Source of the DNA: a bacterium
Lineage (GTDB): Bacteria > Planctomycetota > Planctomycetia > Pirellulales > Pirellulaceae
Assembly (NCBI GenBank): GCA_030430075.1
Contig: JAUIGN010000001.1
Coordinates: 310,001 to 374,000, forward strand
Direction: 5' to 3'
DNA: 64,000 nucleotides
Positions 26,723 to 36,181 of the stretch are shown here, piece after piece. Numbering within the stretch: the stretch's first letter is position 1; each line of letters opens with the position of its first letter. Under the pieces are notes generated by a model. It was not told the origin of the DNA. It searched no databases and saw only the letters and a program-made list of their open reading frames with translations. The position numbers and the translations under genes were made by a program.

Positions 26723-27338
26723 GCCCAGACTCCCATCCGTGGAATCTACCTGAGTGTGTGACGGCACCCGCCCGATGTGCACCGCGACAAACGTTCCGTG
26801 TTCGCGCCGTTGAAGAGGGAGATGGCCGAGGCGGCCATCGGCACATGCCGAGCTACCTAGGCATGCTATCGGAATCGGATCGGGGATCGATTCAGGGAAT
26901 GGGCGGCGAGAACGCTCGAGAAGCTCGGACGCCGCCCGCAATCCGTGAACGTATTCCGGTTGCAGTGATCGTGCGTTCGGTGCCTGCCGAACTGCGCCAA
27001 CGCGGCACGATTCGAGGTGCCCTCCGGTGGACCGGTTGTGCCGAATCAAGCGATTGAAAGGGGCCTGCCGCACAATCCGAAAGGGGCGTCTTTAACATGC
27101 GACTAACACGGCAGGGTCGCAAGCAGCGTGAGCCCTGAAGCAAGCGAACCCCGGATCCTTGCCGAACAATCGACAGCTCAACACATGTCGCTGTGTCGTC
27201 GTCGTTTGTGGTGAACTTACCCACCGCGTCGCGCCGTTCAGCCGGAACGCATTCGCGTCCGATTTCAACAGCGATCAAGGGTTCAACAGCGATCAAGGGC
27301 ACCGGGGCGAACGGCCAACGGCCGATCAATGACCTGGT
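26723..27338. other. Intergenic stretch ftsY-porin, with repeat copy
   Basis: About 600 bases without a gene. It contains a copy of the second dispersed repeat family at 27195-27262 and a short tandem TTCAACAGCGATCAAGG x2 near 27264-27300. The porin promoter should lie near 26730-26900. Confidence 0.45.
27195..27262. repeat. Copy of second dispersed repeat family
   Basis: The core TCGTTTGTGGTGAACTTACC at 27203-27222, followed by a CGC-rich stretch and GGAACGCATTCGCGTCCG, aligns with 55474-55532 at about two thirds identity, including TCGTTTGTG-TGA--TTACCCA and GGAACGC. Confidence 0.5.
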
Positions 27339-28325
27339 CTAACGCTGCCCGGCAAAGTGTTCAGCGAACATCGCTTCGACGAAGTCGTGGGCGTTAAACA
27401 GGGCCAGATCCTCGGCCTGTTCGCCGACGCCGACGAACTTGACCGGGAGATTGAACTCACGGCGGATCGGAATGACAACGCCCCCTTTGGCGCTGCCGTC
27501 GATCTTGGCCAGCACGATCCCGCTGCAGTCGGCCGCTTCAGAGAAGCCCCGCGCCTGGCTGATTCCGTTCTGTCCGGCCGTCGCATCCAGGACGAGGATC
27601 GCTTCGTGCGGCGCATCAGGGATCTGCTTTCCGATCACCCGCCGGATCTTCCCCAACTCCTGCATCAAGCTGGTCTGCGTCTGGAGACGGCCCGCCGTAT
27701 CGATGATGCAGACGTCGGCATTCAACTCGATCGCCCGGGCGACCGCCCGATGGGCGACGCTGGCGGGGTCACTGGACGGCTCGCCCTTGACGATTTCCGC
27801 CCCCAGCCGCTCGGCCCAGATCGTCAACTGCTGCACGGCGGCGGCACGGAAGGTATCGGCCGCTCCCAGCACCACCTGGCTTCCCTCGTTGATAAACATC
27901 TTGGTGAGCTTGGCGATCGACGTGGTCTTGCCGGAGCCATTTACACCCACCACCAGTATCACGGTCGGTCCCGACGCGGCTCTGTCGATCGGGGCCTCCG
28001 GCTGTTGCATCAATTCGAGGAGTTGATCTTTGACGGTCTGAAGGGCATCGGCCATCTCGATCTTGCGGCTGCGAAAATCGGCCTTGATCTTATCGCGGAT
28101 TTCCGCTGCCGGGCCGGCCCCCATGTCCGTCTTGACGAGGATGGCGAACAGCTCGTTGAGAAAGTCGTCGTCAACCAGCCGATCCCCTTCCTTGAAGAGG
28201 TCGCGAACATCCGTCTGCAGCAGTTGGCTGGTCTTTTCCAGACCCCGTTTGAAGAGGCCCAGGAACCCGCCCTGCGCCGTCTTGTCGCCGGCCTTGTCCG
28301 GTTTTTTTCGATCGAAAATACCCAT
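27339..28325 (-). CDS. ftsY: Signal recognition particle receptor FtsY
   Basis: A GTPase that docks SRP-ribosome complexes at the membrane for cotranslational insertion. 328 residues: an N domain from about residue 20 (FLGLFKRGLEKTSQLL) and a G domain with G1 GVNGSGKTTSIAKL, AADTFRAAAVQQL, G3 IIDTAGRLQ and G4 LAKIDGSAKGG (Ile for the more usual Leu). It lacks the long acidic A domain of E. coli FtsY, as in many bacteria. The start is ATG 28325. It is the last gene of the long minus-strand cluster, 111 bases after nusB. Confidence 0.97.
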   Translation of the reverse strand: MGIFDRKKPDKAGDKTAQGGFLGLFKRGLEKTSQLLQTDVRDLFKEGDRLVDDDFLNELFAILVKTDMGAGPAAEIRDKIKADFRSRKIEMADALQTVKDQLLELMQQPEAPIDRAASGPTVILVVGVNGSGKTTSIAKLTKMFINEGSQVVLGAADTFRAAAVQQLTIWAERLGAEIVKGEPSSDPASVAHRAVARAIELNADVCIIDTAGRLQTQTSLMQELGKIRRVIGKQIPDAPHEAILVLDATAGQNGISQARGFSEAADCSGIVLAKIDGSAKGGVVIPIRREFNLPVKFVGVGEQAEDLALFNAHDFVEAMFAEHFAGQR

Positions 28326-28436
28326 GACTGCGAATCTCTAAAGAAAAAACGGCGCTGATGACGATCCCTCGGCCTCATTCTAGCCGCAACCGGAGAGCAG
28401 GCCCAGGCGGACGCGGCCTCGGGGCGCCGTATTACG

Positions 28437-28856
28437 TCACGGCCGATCGCGATCCTTCTGGTCGCGCAACAAACGGTCCAGAATTCCGTTCACAAACTGC
28501 GATGATTGTTTGCTGCCGTAGCGCCGCGCCAACTCGATCGCTTCGTTGAGCACGACTCGGCTGGGCGTCTCGGTGTAAAGCAGCTCATAGGCCGCCAGCC
28601 GCATCACATTCCTGTCGGTGACGGCCATCCGAGCGAGACTCCAGTTTTCGGCCGTTGCTTCCAACAACTGGCTTAACTCGCCCCGATTCCGCCGCACGCC
28701 GGCCAGCAGATCGCCGGCGAATTCGACGAGCGTTTCCTCATGGCCCAGCCGCCTGCGGAGAAACTCGTCGGAGACCGCCATATTGCGATCCGGGTTGAGA
28801 TCATCTTCGTAGAGGATCTGCAAAACGACTTCGCGAGCTCGGCTGCGGCGGGACAT
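28437..28856 (-). CDS. nusB: Transcription antitermination factor NusB
   Basis: NusB with NusE (S10) binds boxA RNA and supports antitermination of rRNA operons. 139 residues, an all-helical family member: SRRSRAREVVLQILYEDDLNP at the start, DRNVMRLAAYELLY, P-S-R-V-V-L-N-E-A-I-E-L-A-R-R-Y and the C-terminal SSQFVNGILDRLL. I start at ATG 28856; the open frame upstream has no similarity. It follows ribH, the very common ribH-nusB pair. Confidence 0.95.
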   Translation of the reverse strand: MSRRSRAREVVLQILYEDDLNPDRNMAVSDEFLRRRLGHEETLVEFAGDLLAGVRRNRGELSQLLEATAENWSLARMAVTDRNVMRLAAYELLYTETPSRVVLNEAIELARRYGSKQSSQFVNGILDRLLRDQKDRDRP

Positions 28857-28981
28857 GGGAATCTGTGGGCAAAGGGCGGGAGCGATGGGCGGGCGGCAAC
28901 TTGAATTATAGGCCAATTCGACAGATGGCAACCGGGAGCGACCACCGGAACTGCCTGGCTGGCGCGCGACCGGCCGAGCTG

Positions 28982-29458
28982 CTATGGGATATCGGCGATC
29001 TGCTCCATCAGGCTCGCCATTTCCAATGCCGCCTCGGCACACTCGACACCCTTGTTGCCGACATTGCCCCCCGAGCGGTGAATGGCTTGCTCCAGCGAAT
29101 TGCAGGTCAGCACACCCATCAAGACGGGAACGTGTGACGCCAATCCGATCTGGCCCAACGCGTGACTCACCTGGCGGTTGATGTGCTGGTCGTGAGTCGT
29201 CTCACCGCGGATGACGGCGCCCAGGCAGATGAGGGCCGCATAACGGCGCCCGAGTGCCAGTGTCTCGGCGACCAGCGGAATTTCCCAGGCCCCGGGGACC
29301 CAGAACACATCGATCGCGTCATCCGCAACGCCGGCGGCCACCAGTGTCTCCACAGCACCGCTCAGCAGCTTGCCGGTAATCGATTCGTTGTACCGGGAGA
29401 CGACAATCGCAAACCGGCGTTCCTGCCCCTGCAACTCGCCCCGAAACTCGTTAGGCAT
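28982..29458 (-). CDS. ribH: 6,7-dimethyl-8-ribityllumazine synthase
   Basis: The penultimate enzyme of riboflavin synthesis, joining 5-amino-6-ribitylaminouracil and dihydroxybutanone phosphate; it often forms 60-subunit shells. 158 residues with the family motifs FAIVVSRYNESIT, VFWVPGAWEIPL, CLGAVIRGETTHDQHI (with the catalytic His region) and GVLTCNSLEQA. I start at ATG 29458 rather than the upstream frame opening. Riboflavin synthase (ribE) is at 50442-51056, so the pathway is split. Confidence 0.96.
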   Translation of the reverse strand: MPNEFRGELQGQERRFAIVVSRYNESITGKLLSGAVETLVAAGVADDAIDVFWVPGAWEIPLVAETLALGRRYAALICLGAVIRGETTHDQHINRQVSHALGQIGLASHVPVLMGVLTCNSLEQAIHRSGGNVGNKGVECAEAALEMASLMEQIADIP

Positions 29459-29537
29459 CAATCCCTTCCCTTCGCCACGGCCGCTCCTGATCCCGGCTTC
29501 ACGCACGGCCATCCGCGAGGGACCGGCGGCCGAACCC

Positions 29538-31031
29538 TCACTTCGCCATGTTCATTCCCATCAGGAACTCTGCATTCGTCTTGGACTTGCTGAGCCGTTG
29601 GACCAGCAGTTCCATCGCTTCGGGTGCATTCATGTCGCTCAAGACCCGCCGCAGGACTGAGACGCGCCGGTGTTCCTCGGGATCCATCAACATCTCTTCG
29701 CGCCGTGTACCGCTGCGGTTGATGTCGATTGCCGGCCAGATTCGCTTGTCCACCAGTTTGTGGTCGAGCACAATCTCCATGTTGCCGGTGCCTTTGAACT
29801 CTTCGAAGATGACCTCGTCCATCTTGCTCCCGGTGTCGACCAGTGCCGTCGCCAGGATCGTCAGCGAGCCACCTTCTTCGACCTTCCGCGCCGACCCGAA
29901 AAACCGCTTTGGCTGCTGGAGCGCATTCGAGTCCAGGCCGCCCGAAAGAATCTTGCCCGACTGCTGGCATTCGGAATTCCAGGCCCGTGCCAAGCGCGTG
30001 ATCGAGTCCAGGAACACGACCACATCCGTCCCGTATTCGACCATCCGCTTGGCCTTCTCCAGGACCATCTGCTGGACCAGCACATGGCGCGAGGCCGGCT
30101 CGTCGAACGTGGAACTGATGACTTCACAATTCGCCCCCTTGACCTCGCGTTCCATGTCCGTCACCTCCTCCGGACGCTCGTCGATCAGCAGCATAATCAC
30201 GTAGGCGTCGGGAAAGTTGGTGAGGACCGCTTTTGCCATTTTCTGGAGCAAGATCGTCTTGCCGGCGCGAGGCGGACTGACGATCAGGCCGCGCTGCCCA
30301 AAGCCGATCGGCGCCACCATGTCGACCACGCGCATGGCAATCTCGTCCGCCGCATGCTCCATGACGATCCGCTGGCTGGGATGCAACGGCGTCAAATCGT
30401 CGAAAGCGATCTTTTCGGAAAGCACGTTGGGGTCCTGGTAGTTGATCGCTTCCACCCGGAGCAGCGCGAAATACCGCTCGTTCTCCTTGGGCGGTCGAAT
30501 CTGACCCGACACGGTTGCTCCCGTCTGTAAGCCAAATCGGCGAATCTGGCTCGGTGAAACATAAATGTCATCCGGACACGAGAGGTAGTGGTAGTCGGGA
30601 CTGCGGAGGAAGCCAAACCCGTCCGGAAGGATCTCCAACGTCCCCTCCCCATACATCAGCCCGTTCATCTTGACGCGTTCTTTGAGGATCCTGAAGATCA
30701 GATCCTGCTTCTTCATCCCGGCCACGTCGCTGACGTTCTCGTGGCGAGCCGCTTCGATCAGCTCCGCCATCCCCATCTTCTGCAGTTCCGCAATGTGCAC
30801 CTCGCCCTGCTTGATCTTCTCGTAGCGGGCGTTCGTCTCGTCCCCCACCTTCTCCATGCCGGGACCGCCCTCCGCGGCGATCTCTTCCGCCAGCGACAAC
30901 GGTTCGGTTTCGTTTTCGAGCTCTCGCAATCGGTCCAGGCCGGCAGGTGACGCGGCCAGGGTGTCTGCAACCTCATCCGGCGTGGCGCCCCGAGCTTTGC
31001 GGGCGCGGTCGCCACCGCTGTTGGTTGACAT
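29538..31031 (-). CDS. rho: Transcription termination factor Rho
   Basis: A hexameric RNA-dependent ATPase/helicase that ends transcription. 497 residues: an N-terminal acidic extension of about 75 residues, the Rho N domain ([16 protein letters not shown]), the RNA-binding cold-shock-like domain with [31 protein letters not shown], and the ATPase core with Walker [14 protein letters not shown], Walker [15 protein letters not shown], the Q-loop and R-loop [19 protein letters not shown], and [12 protein letters not shown] start at ATG 31031; ATG 31055 is possible. It lies 86 bases downstream of coaE. Confidence 0.98.
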   Translation of the reverse strand: MSTNSGGDRARKARGATPDEVADTLAASPAGLDRLRELENETEPLSLAEEIAAEGGPGMEKVGDETNARYEKIKQGEVHIAELQKMGMAELIEAARHENVSDVAGMKKQDLIFRILKERVKMNGLMYGEGTLEILPDGFGFLRSPDYHYLSCPDDIYVSPSQIRRFGLQTGATVSGQIRPPKENERYFALLRVEAINYQDPNVLSEKIAFDDLTPLHPSQRIVMEHAADEIAMRVVDMVAPIGFGQRGLIVSPPRAGKTILLQKMAKAVLTNFPDAYVIMLLIDERPEEVTDMEREVKGANCEVISSTFDEPASRHVLVQQMVLEKAKRMVEYGTDVVVFLDSITRLARAWNSECQQSGKILSGGLDSNALQQPKRFFGSARKVEEGGSLTILATALVDTGSKMDEVIFEEFKGTGNMEIVLDHKLVDKRIWPAIDINRSGTRREEMLMDPEEHRRVSVLRRVLSDMNAPEAMELLVQRLSKSKTNAEFLMGMNMAK

Positions 31032-31117
31032 GATAATGCTCCTGAAAAGGATCATGGGGTGGTCGCAGGGAACGCGTCCACGGAGGGGAAGTCGGAAGAT
31101 TCGAGGTGGGAGGCAGC

Positions 31118-31741
31118 TTAGTTGAGGGTTCCCCAGAATTGTTGAACCTGTGCAAAAGTATGTTCAGCCGAGCCAGAATTGTCCATTACCCAATCCGCTT
31201 GTTTTCGCTTCAACGCGAGGTTTGCTTGGGCGGATTCCCGCGCCTCAAATTCTTTTTCACTCCAGCCACGCGTCTTCGCGCGCGCCAGCCGTTGCTCCCG
31301 AGGCACATCGACGAAGACCAATTTGTCGCAAAATCCTGCCCATTCCGCCTCGATTAACAGGGCAGCATCCAAGACCACCACCGTGCCGGGGCGGTCACGG
31401 GCGATCGAGGCAATCCGATCCCGAACCCGATCCGCAATCCGCGGATGAACTAAACCCTCCAGAAACTCCAGATCCCCCTTCCCATCAGGACACTTAGAAA
31501 ACACACGCTCCGCGACGGCTGCTCGACGGACGCCGCCGCCGGGCTCGAGTATCTCCGGGCCCCAGCGGTCGACGAGCGCATCACGGACCTCGGTCTCCAG
31601 CAACACCTCGTGGCCGATCCGATCGGCGTCGATCACTTCGGCCCCCAGCGACTTGAACAGGCCGGCGACGAAACTCTTGCCGCAGGCAATCCCGCCGATC
31701 ACACCGATCACGGCCACGGCATTCACTCCATCAACTCGCAT
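31118..31741 (-). CDS. coaE: Dephospho-CoA kinase
   Basis: CoaE phosphorylates the ribose 3'-OH of dephospho-CoA, the last step of coenzyme A synthesis. 207 residues: P-loop [15 protein letters not shown], then [16 protein letters not shown], the lid region [11 protein letters not shown] and [14 protein letters not shown] 31741 overlaps the polA end by 19 bases; an in-frame GTG at 31726, overlapping the polA stop as GTGA, would place the P-loop nearer the N terminus and is equally plausible. Either way it is translationally coupled to polA. Confidence 0.94.
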   Translation of the reverse strand: MRVDGVNAVAVIGVIGGIACGKSFVAGLFKSLGAEVIDADRIGHEVLLETEVRDALVDRWGPEILEPGGGVRRAAVAERVFSKCPDGKGDLEFLEGLVHPRIADRVRDRIASIARDRPGTVVVLDAALLIEAEWAGFCDKLVFVDVPREQRLARAKTRGWSEKEFEARESAQANLALKRKQADWVMDNSGSAEHTFAQVQQFWGTLN

Positions 31742-34716
31742 GCGGCCCAATTCGGCCCCGCTTTGGGCTCGACTTTGAGCGGGACGGTGAGGTCGCCCAC
31801 CGAGGTCATTTCGGCCACAACCAGTGCGGCCAGTTTGTCGAGTTCCTCCGGCGGGGCCTCGAATACCAGCTCGTCGTGAATCTGCAGCAGCATCCGGGCC
31901 TGCAAGTTTTCCTCACGCAGCCGGTTGTGGACGCGGATCATGGCCAGCTTAATCAGGTCCGCGGCGGATCCTTGAATCACGGTGTTAATGGCAATCCGTT
32001 CGGGCAAGCTCCGCTGTCGCGGGTCGGGAAGCTTCGCCGGATCTCGCACGCCCTGGACGGCTCGCCGCCGCCCCAGGATCGTCTCGACGAAACCTGTCCG
32101 CCGACAGTCGACCAGCACCTTTTGCATGAAGGCGTCGACGCCCGCGTATTGCCGGAAGTAGGTATCGATGAATTCGGCCGCATCTTCTTTCTCGATGTTC
32201 AGTGCTTTGGCCAGCCCGAAGGCCGACTGGCCGTAGATCACGCCAAAGTTGACCGCTTTGGCGTTGCGCCGCTGCTCGCTCGTCACTTCCTCCTGCGGCA
32301 CACCGTAAACTTCGCTGGCGACCTGGGTGTGAATATCCCGGTCTTCAGCGAAGGCCCGCTGCATCGCCTCGTCGCCAGAAAAATGGGCCAGTACGCGGAG
32401 TTCGATTTGTGAATAGTCGGCACAGACCAGCAACCAATCGGGATCACCCGGCAGGAACGCAGAACGAATCTCACGGCCTTCCTTGGTTCGGATGGGAATG
32501 TTCTGCAGATTGGGTTCGGTCGAACTGAGCCGCCCGGTGGCGGCCACATCCTGCTTGAACGATGTATGGATACGACCGGTCTGGGGATGAATCAGGGCCG
32601 GCAGGGCGTCCACGTAGGTGCTCTTCAGCTTGCCGAACTGTCGATACTCGATCACTTTCGCCGGCAGTTCGTGCTGGGTTGCCAGTTGCGTCAACACTTC
32701 CACATCGGTGCTCGGCCCGGTCTTGGTCTTCTTGATCACCGGCAGTTGCAGTTCCTCGAACAGAATCTTTCCTAGCTGCAGGCGGGAATCGATATTGAAT
32801 TCCCGCCCGGCCAGTTCGTAAATCTCGACTTCCAATCCGGCCAGCCGTTTGCCGAACCGCTCGCTTAGCTCGGCGAGCAGCGTGCGATCGACCTTGATGC
32901 CGTTGAATTCGAGCTCGACCAGCACATCAATCAGCGGCATCTCCAACTCCGCGAAAAGTCCCTGGAGCCCTTCGTCGTGCAAGCGACGCTGGAGAATCGG
33001 CATCAGCCGCGCCGGCACATCGGCATCTTCGGCCGCATAATCGGCCACCAGGGGAACCGGCACTTCGTCCATCCGGCGCTGTTTCTTGCCGGTGCCAATC
33101 AGCTCACTGATCTTGATCATCTTGTGATTCAGATAGCGGCGCGCCAGGTCGTCGAGACTATGGTTGCGTTCGCCCGGGTCGAGCAGGTAATCGGCAACCA
33201 TCGTGTCGAAGTTCACGCCGGCCATCTTGACGCCGACATTGCGCAGCACGATGACGTCGTACTTGAGATTCTGGCCCACCTTGGCAATCGACGGGTCTTC
33301 CAAAACGGGCCGCAGTGCATCCAGAGTGGCTTGCGGATCCAGATGGCGCTCGCCTGCCGGCGCTCGGACCGGCACGTAGTAGCCGCTGCCCGCTTCCCAG
33401 GAGAACGAGTAGCCAACGATCTCTGCCCACCGCGGGTTGGTGGACGTGGTCTCCGTGTCGACCACCACCCAAGGTTGCTTGCGCAACTGGGAAACCAGTT
33501 CGTCCAGCCCGGCGACCGTATCGATCGTTTTGTATTGACCTTCCCAGGTGGCCGGGGCGGATGCTTGCGACAACTGCCCCAGCCGTTCTGCCAACTGCCG
33601 AAACCCGAATTCACGGCAGAGCTCCAACGCCTGATCGATGTCGAACCCGCCCACGCGGCCGGCGTTCCAATCGATCTCCAGCGGCACATCCGGCAGCAGT
33701 CGCACCAATTCGCGACTCATCAACGCCTGCTCGCGAAAGTTCACCAGGTTTTCACGCCGTTTCTTTCCGCTGATTTCGTCGGCGTGCGCAAGTACATTGT
33801 CCAGCGTGTCATACTTCTCCAGCAGTTCGCGGGCGATCTTGGGACCGATCAGGGGAACGCCCGGCACGTTGTCGACGTTGTCACCGACCAGGGACTGGAA
33901 ATCGACGACTTGATCCGGTCGGACCCCCCAGTCGGCAAGCAGGCGGTCCGCATCGTAGTGCTCGTTCTTACGGATGTTGAACACCGTGGTGCGATCCGTG
34001 ATCAACTGGCGGCAGTCCTTGTCGCCGGTAACCAGACAGCACCTGCCTCCCCGCTGGTCGGTTGCCGCGGCGATCGTCGCCAGAATGTCGTCCGCCTCGT
34101 AGTTTTCGACGACCAGGATCGGGATTCCCAACGCGCGCAGGAGGCGCTGAATATTTTCGATCTGCGGACGGAGATCCGCCGGCATGGCCTCGCGATTCGC
34201 CTTGTAGTCCTCGAACAGCTCGTTGCGAAAAGTCTCTCCCCCCGGATGATCGAAGGCGCAGAACAGAAAGTTTGGCTGGTTGTTGTTCAACAGCTCGAGA
34301 ATGTCGCGCAAAAACCCGTGAACCGCGCCGACCGGCTGACCGGTCGGCCCGGACATGTCGGGCATCGCGTGAAACACCTGGTAGATGAGCGAATGCGCAT
34401 CGACAACGTAGACGGACTGGCCGGCGAGATCATGCTCGCCTTCGGCCGCCAAGCGGCCGGAAGTAGCATCGGGCACTGGATCAGGTTCCACGGGAGGAAG
34501 GTGCTGAATGGTGGCCGGCCCATCGTTGACCGCCTGGTGATTCACGGTGGCCCCTTGTTCGGCCGCGATCGGACCGGATTCTCCGCCGGTCAGCGGCGGA
34601 TTCCGATGGGACGCGTCGGCCGCTGCCCCATCCGCCTTAACGTCTCGTTCCGATTCACCCCGATCCGCCACGGGTGCCTCGTCAAAAGAGAACGTCCGTT
34701 GTTGGCGTTTGGCCAT
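31723..34716 (-). CDS. polA: DNA polymerase I
   Basis: A repair and Okazaki-fragment polymerase. 997 residues in four parts: a disordered N-terminal extension of about 95 residues not usual in the family; a 5'-3' nuclease domain (VYVVDAHSLIYQVFHAMP, then the acidic site FCAFDHPGGETFR, YEADDILATIA and GDKDCRQL, and the DNA-binding GVPLIGPKIA); a 3'-5' exonuclease domain with intact VVVDTETTS, so proofreading is probably active; and the family A polymerase with motif A VCADYSQIELRVLAHFS, motif B RRNAKAVNFGVIYG and motif C LLQIHDELVFE. I start at ATG 34716. Coupled to coaE downstream; tmk lies upstream. Confidence 0.98.
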   Translation of the reverse strand: MAKRQQRTFSFDEAPVADRGESERDVKADGAAADASHRNPPLTGGESGPIAAEQGATVNHQAVNDGPATIQHLPPVEPDPVPDATSGRLAAEGEHDLAGQSVYVVDAHSLIYQVFHAMPDMSGPTGQPVGAVHGFLRDILELLNNNQPNFLFCAFDHPGGETFRNELFEDYKANREAMPADLRPQIENIQRLLRALGIPILVVENYEADDILATIAAATDQRGGRCCLVTGDKDCRQLITDRTTVFNIRKNEHYDADRLLADWGVRPDQVVDFQSLVGDNVDNVPGVPLIGPKIARELLEKYDTLDNVLAHADEISGKKRRENLVNFREQALMSRELVRLLPDVPLEIDWNAGRVGGFDIDQALELCREFGFRQLAERLGQLSQASAPATWEGQYKTIDTVAGLDELVSQLRKQPWVVVDTETTSTNPRWAEIVGYSFSWEAGSGYYVPVRAPAGERHLDPQATLDALRPVLEDPSIAKVGQNLKYDVIVLRNVGVKMAGVNFDTMVADYLLDPGERNHSLDDLARRYLNHKMIKISELIGTGKKQRRMDEVPVPLVADYAAEDADVPARLMPILQRRLHDEGLQGLFAELEMPLIDVLVELEFNGIKVDRTLLAELSERFGKRLAGLEVEIYELAGREFNIDSRLQLGKILFEELQLPVIKKTKTGPSTDVEVLTQLATQHELPAKVIEYRQFGKLKSTYVDALPALIHPQTGRIHTSFKQDVAATGRLSSTEPNLQNIPIRTKEGREIRSAFLPGDPDWLLVCADYSQIELRVLAHFSGDEAMQRAFAEDRDIHTQVASEVYGVPQEEVTSEQRRNAKAVNFGVIYGQSAFGLAKALNIEKEDAAEFIDTYFRQYAGVDAFMQKVLVDCRRTGFVETILGRRRAVQGVRDPAKLPDPRQRSLPERIAINTVIQGSAADLIKLAMIRVHNRLREENLQARMLLQIHDELVFEAPPEELDKLAALVVAEMTSVGDLTVPLKVEPKAGPNWAACELME

Positions 34717-34937
34717 CGAGAACCTGGCGGTGTGCGCACTCGCGGAGAAGAAGAGGACGGGCAAAGGTCGATCGCCACGCGTCGCCCCGGCATCGTCGCC
34801 GATCGAATCGACCGAAGAGTTGAACCGCCCAAATAGTAGAAATCCACAATGGAGTCTGTCAACGGCAGGCCGCGCCACGCACGTTCGGACGCAGTTCGGT
34901 GAAACCACAAGCAATGGCTCGACCCGCAGGCAGCGGT

Positions 34938-35561
34938 CTACCCGGCCAGCGTCCGTTGCTCAAGCAAATCGTCCACGACGCGCACGATCTCCGCATGCAC
35001 GGTCTCCACGGGAGCCGTGCCATCCACCACTTGGATGATCCCACTCCGGCTCGCCAGGCGGTTGAAGATCTCGCGGGCCTTGGTCAACCCCTCGGATCGC
35101 TCGAATGCATTCGGGATTTCGTTCCGCGAATCGGAGATTCGCGTCAAGCCGGCGGCCGGTTCGATGTCGAGCAGAAACACAACGTCCGGTTCGGGGGCCA
35201 GCCGCTGCATCGACTCGACCAGCTCGCCGACATCCTTTCCACGGGCCCCCTGGTAAGCGATCGTCGAATAGAAATAGCGGTCCAGGATCACGATCTTGCC
35301 GGCCTGCAGGGCCGGTGCGATGGTCTGGGCCACGTGTTCTTTACGATCTTCAATGAACGCCTGCAGCTCCTCATCCAGGGGCAGCCGGCCCGTCTGGGCC
35401 GATTCCCGGATTTTTCGCCCCCACACTCCGTCGGTGGGCTCCTTGGAGAGCACAACCGGATGGCCGGCCGCTTCCAATGCCTCCCCAAGCAGGGCCGCCT
35501 GGGTGGTCTTCCCCGCTCCGTCGATGCCTTCCAGGGCAATGAGAATACCGGCTCGTGACAT
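34938..35561 (-). CDS. tmk: Thymidylate kinase
   Basis: Tmk phosphorylates dTMP to dTDP for DNA synthesis. 207 residues: P-loop LIALEGIDGAGKTTQAALL, then the DR-Y motif LDRYFYSTIAYQGA and KEPTDGVWGRKIRE. The start is ATG 35561. It is the first gene of the minus-strand cluster tmk-polA-coaE-rho-ribH-nusB-ftsY, with a 221-base gap before polA. Confidence 0.96.
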   Translation of the reverse strand: MSRAGILIALEGIDGAGKTTQAALLGEALEAAGHPVVLSKEPTDGVWGRKIRESAQTGRLPLDEELQAFIEDRKEHVAQTIAPALQAGKIVILDRYFYSTIAYQGARGKDVGELVESMQRLAPEPDVVFLLDIEPAAGLTRISDSRNEIPNAFERSEGLTKAREIFNRLASRSGIIQVVDGTAPVETVHAEIVRVVDDLLEQRTLAG

Positions 35562-36181
35562 GATGGCCGCATCGTAGCGGACGCTCATTTTGAGAACAAG
35601 TACGCCGGTTTGGAGCGTCCGTTCAAGGCGTCAGCCGGATCGCGCGTGCATCGCATGAGGAACCACCGCCCCTACCCCATTGCCCCTACCTCATTGCCCC
35701 AGCCTCATTGCCCCAGCCTCATTGCCCCTGCCTCATTGCCCCGCTCGGCGCCGGGCGATGGGGCAACCAGCAGGAGGCGGCACACGACCGATCCGCGCCT
35801 GGCCGACCACGCAGACAGGAAAAACTGAATACCGTCCCTGTGCCGAGCCATGGATTAACCTATCCTTTCAAACCGGAGCCCGACCCTGCCGTGCCGGTTC
35901 GACCGATGATGCCGGGTACACAGGCCGCCCCGGGGCCGAAATTCGTATTGGGCCTGGAAAACAGGGAAAAATTTGACACCCTGCAAGGCCGCATTTACAC
36001 TCGACCTAGGTTCTTGCCCGGTAGGGATTTAGCCGGTTTTGCCACCCCTCAACCAGAATTCCGCCAGGAATAACTTGCGTCACTGTGACGAATAAACGGT
36101 CAACGCCGCGCCCGCGCCGGACCTGCGGTCCGTCGACTTCACTCGAATCATGGCGCCGTTATCGCACCTTAGGAGCACACA
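35562..36181. other. Divergent intergenic region with 14-bp tandem repeats
   Basis: About 620 bases between tmk and the coiled-coil gene. At 35673-35740 five 14-bp units CC(T/C)CATTGCCCC(AG/TA/TG) are stacked. The rest shows no gene. TAGGAG at about 36170 is the ribosome site of the next gene. Confidence 0.55.
35673..35740. repeat. Five 14-bp tandem repeats
   Basis: Units start at 35673, 35687, 35701, 35715 and 35729, each CCTCATTGCCCC plus two variable bases (first unit CCCCATTG). The run ends directly before GCTCGGCGCCGGG, which resembles the GCTCGGCGCGGG core of the large dispersed family, and the ATTGCCCC element also neighbours that core at 48410-48470. Confidence 0.85.

Noticed and set aside
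32977-34836. 619-codon plus-strand frame opposite polA
   Set aside because: Pure antisense of polA with no recognisable motif.
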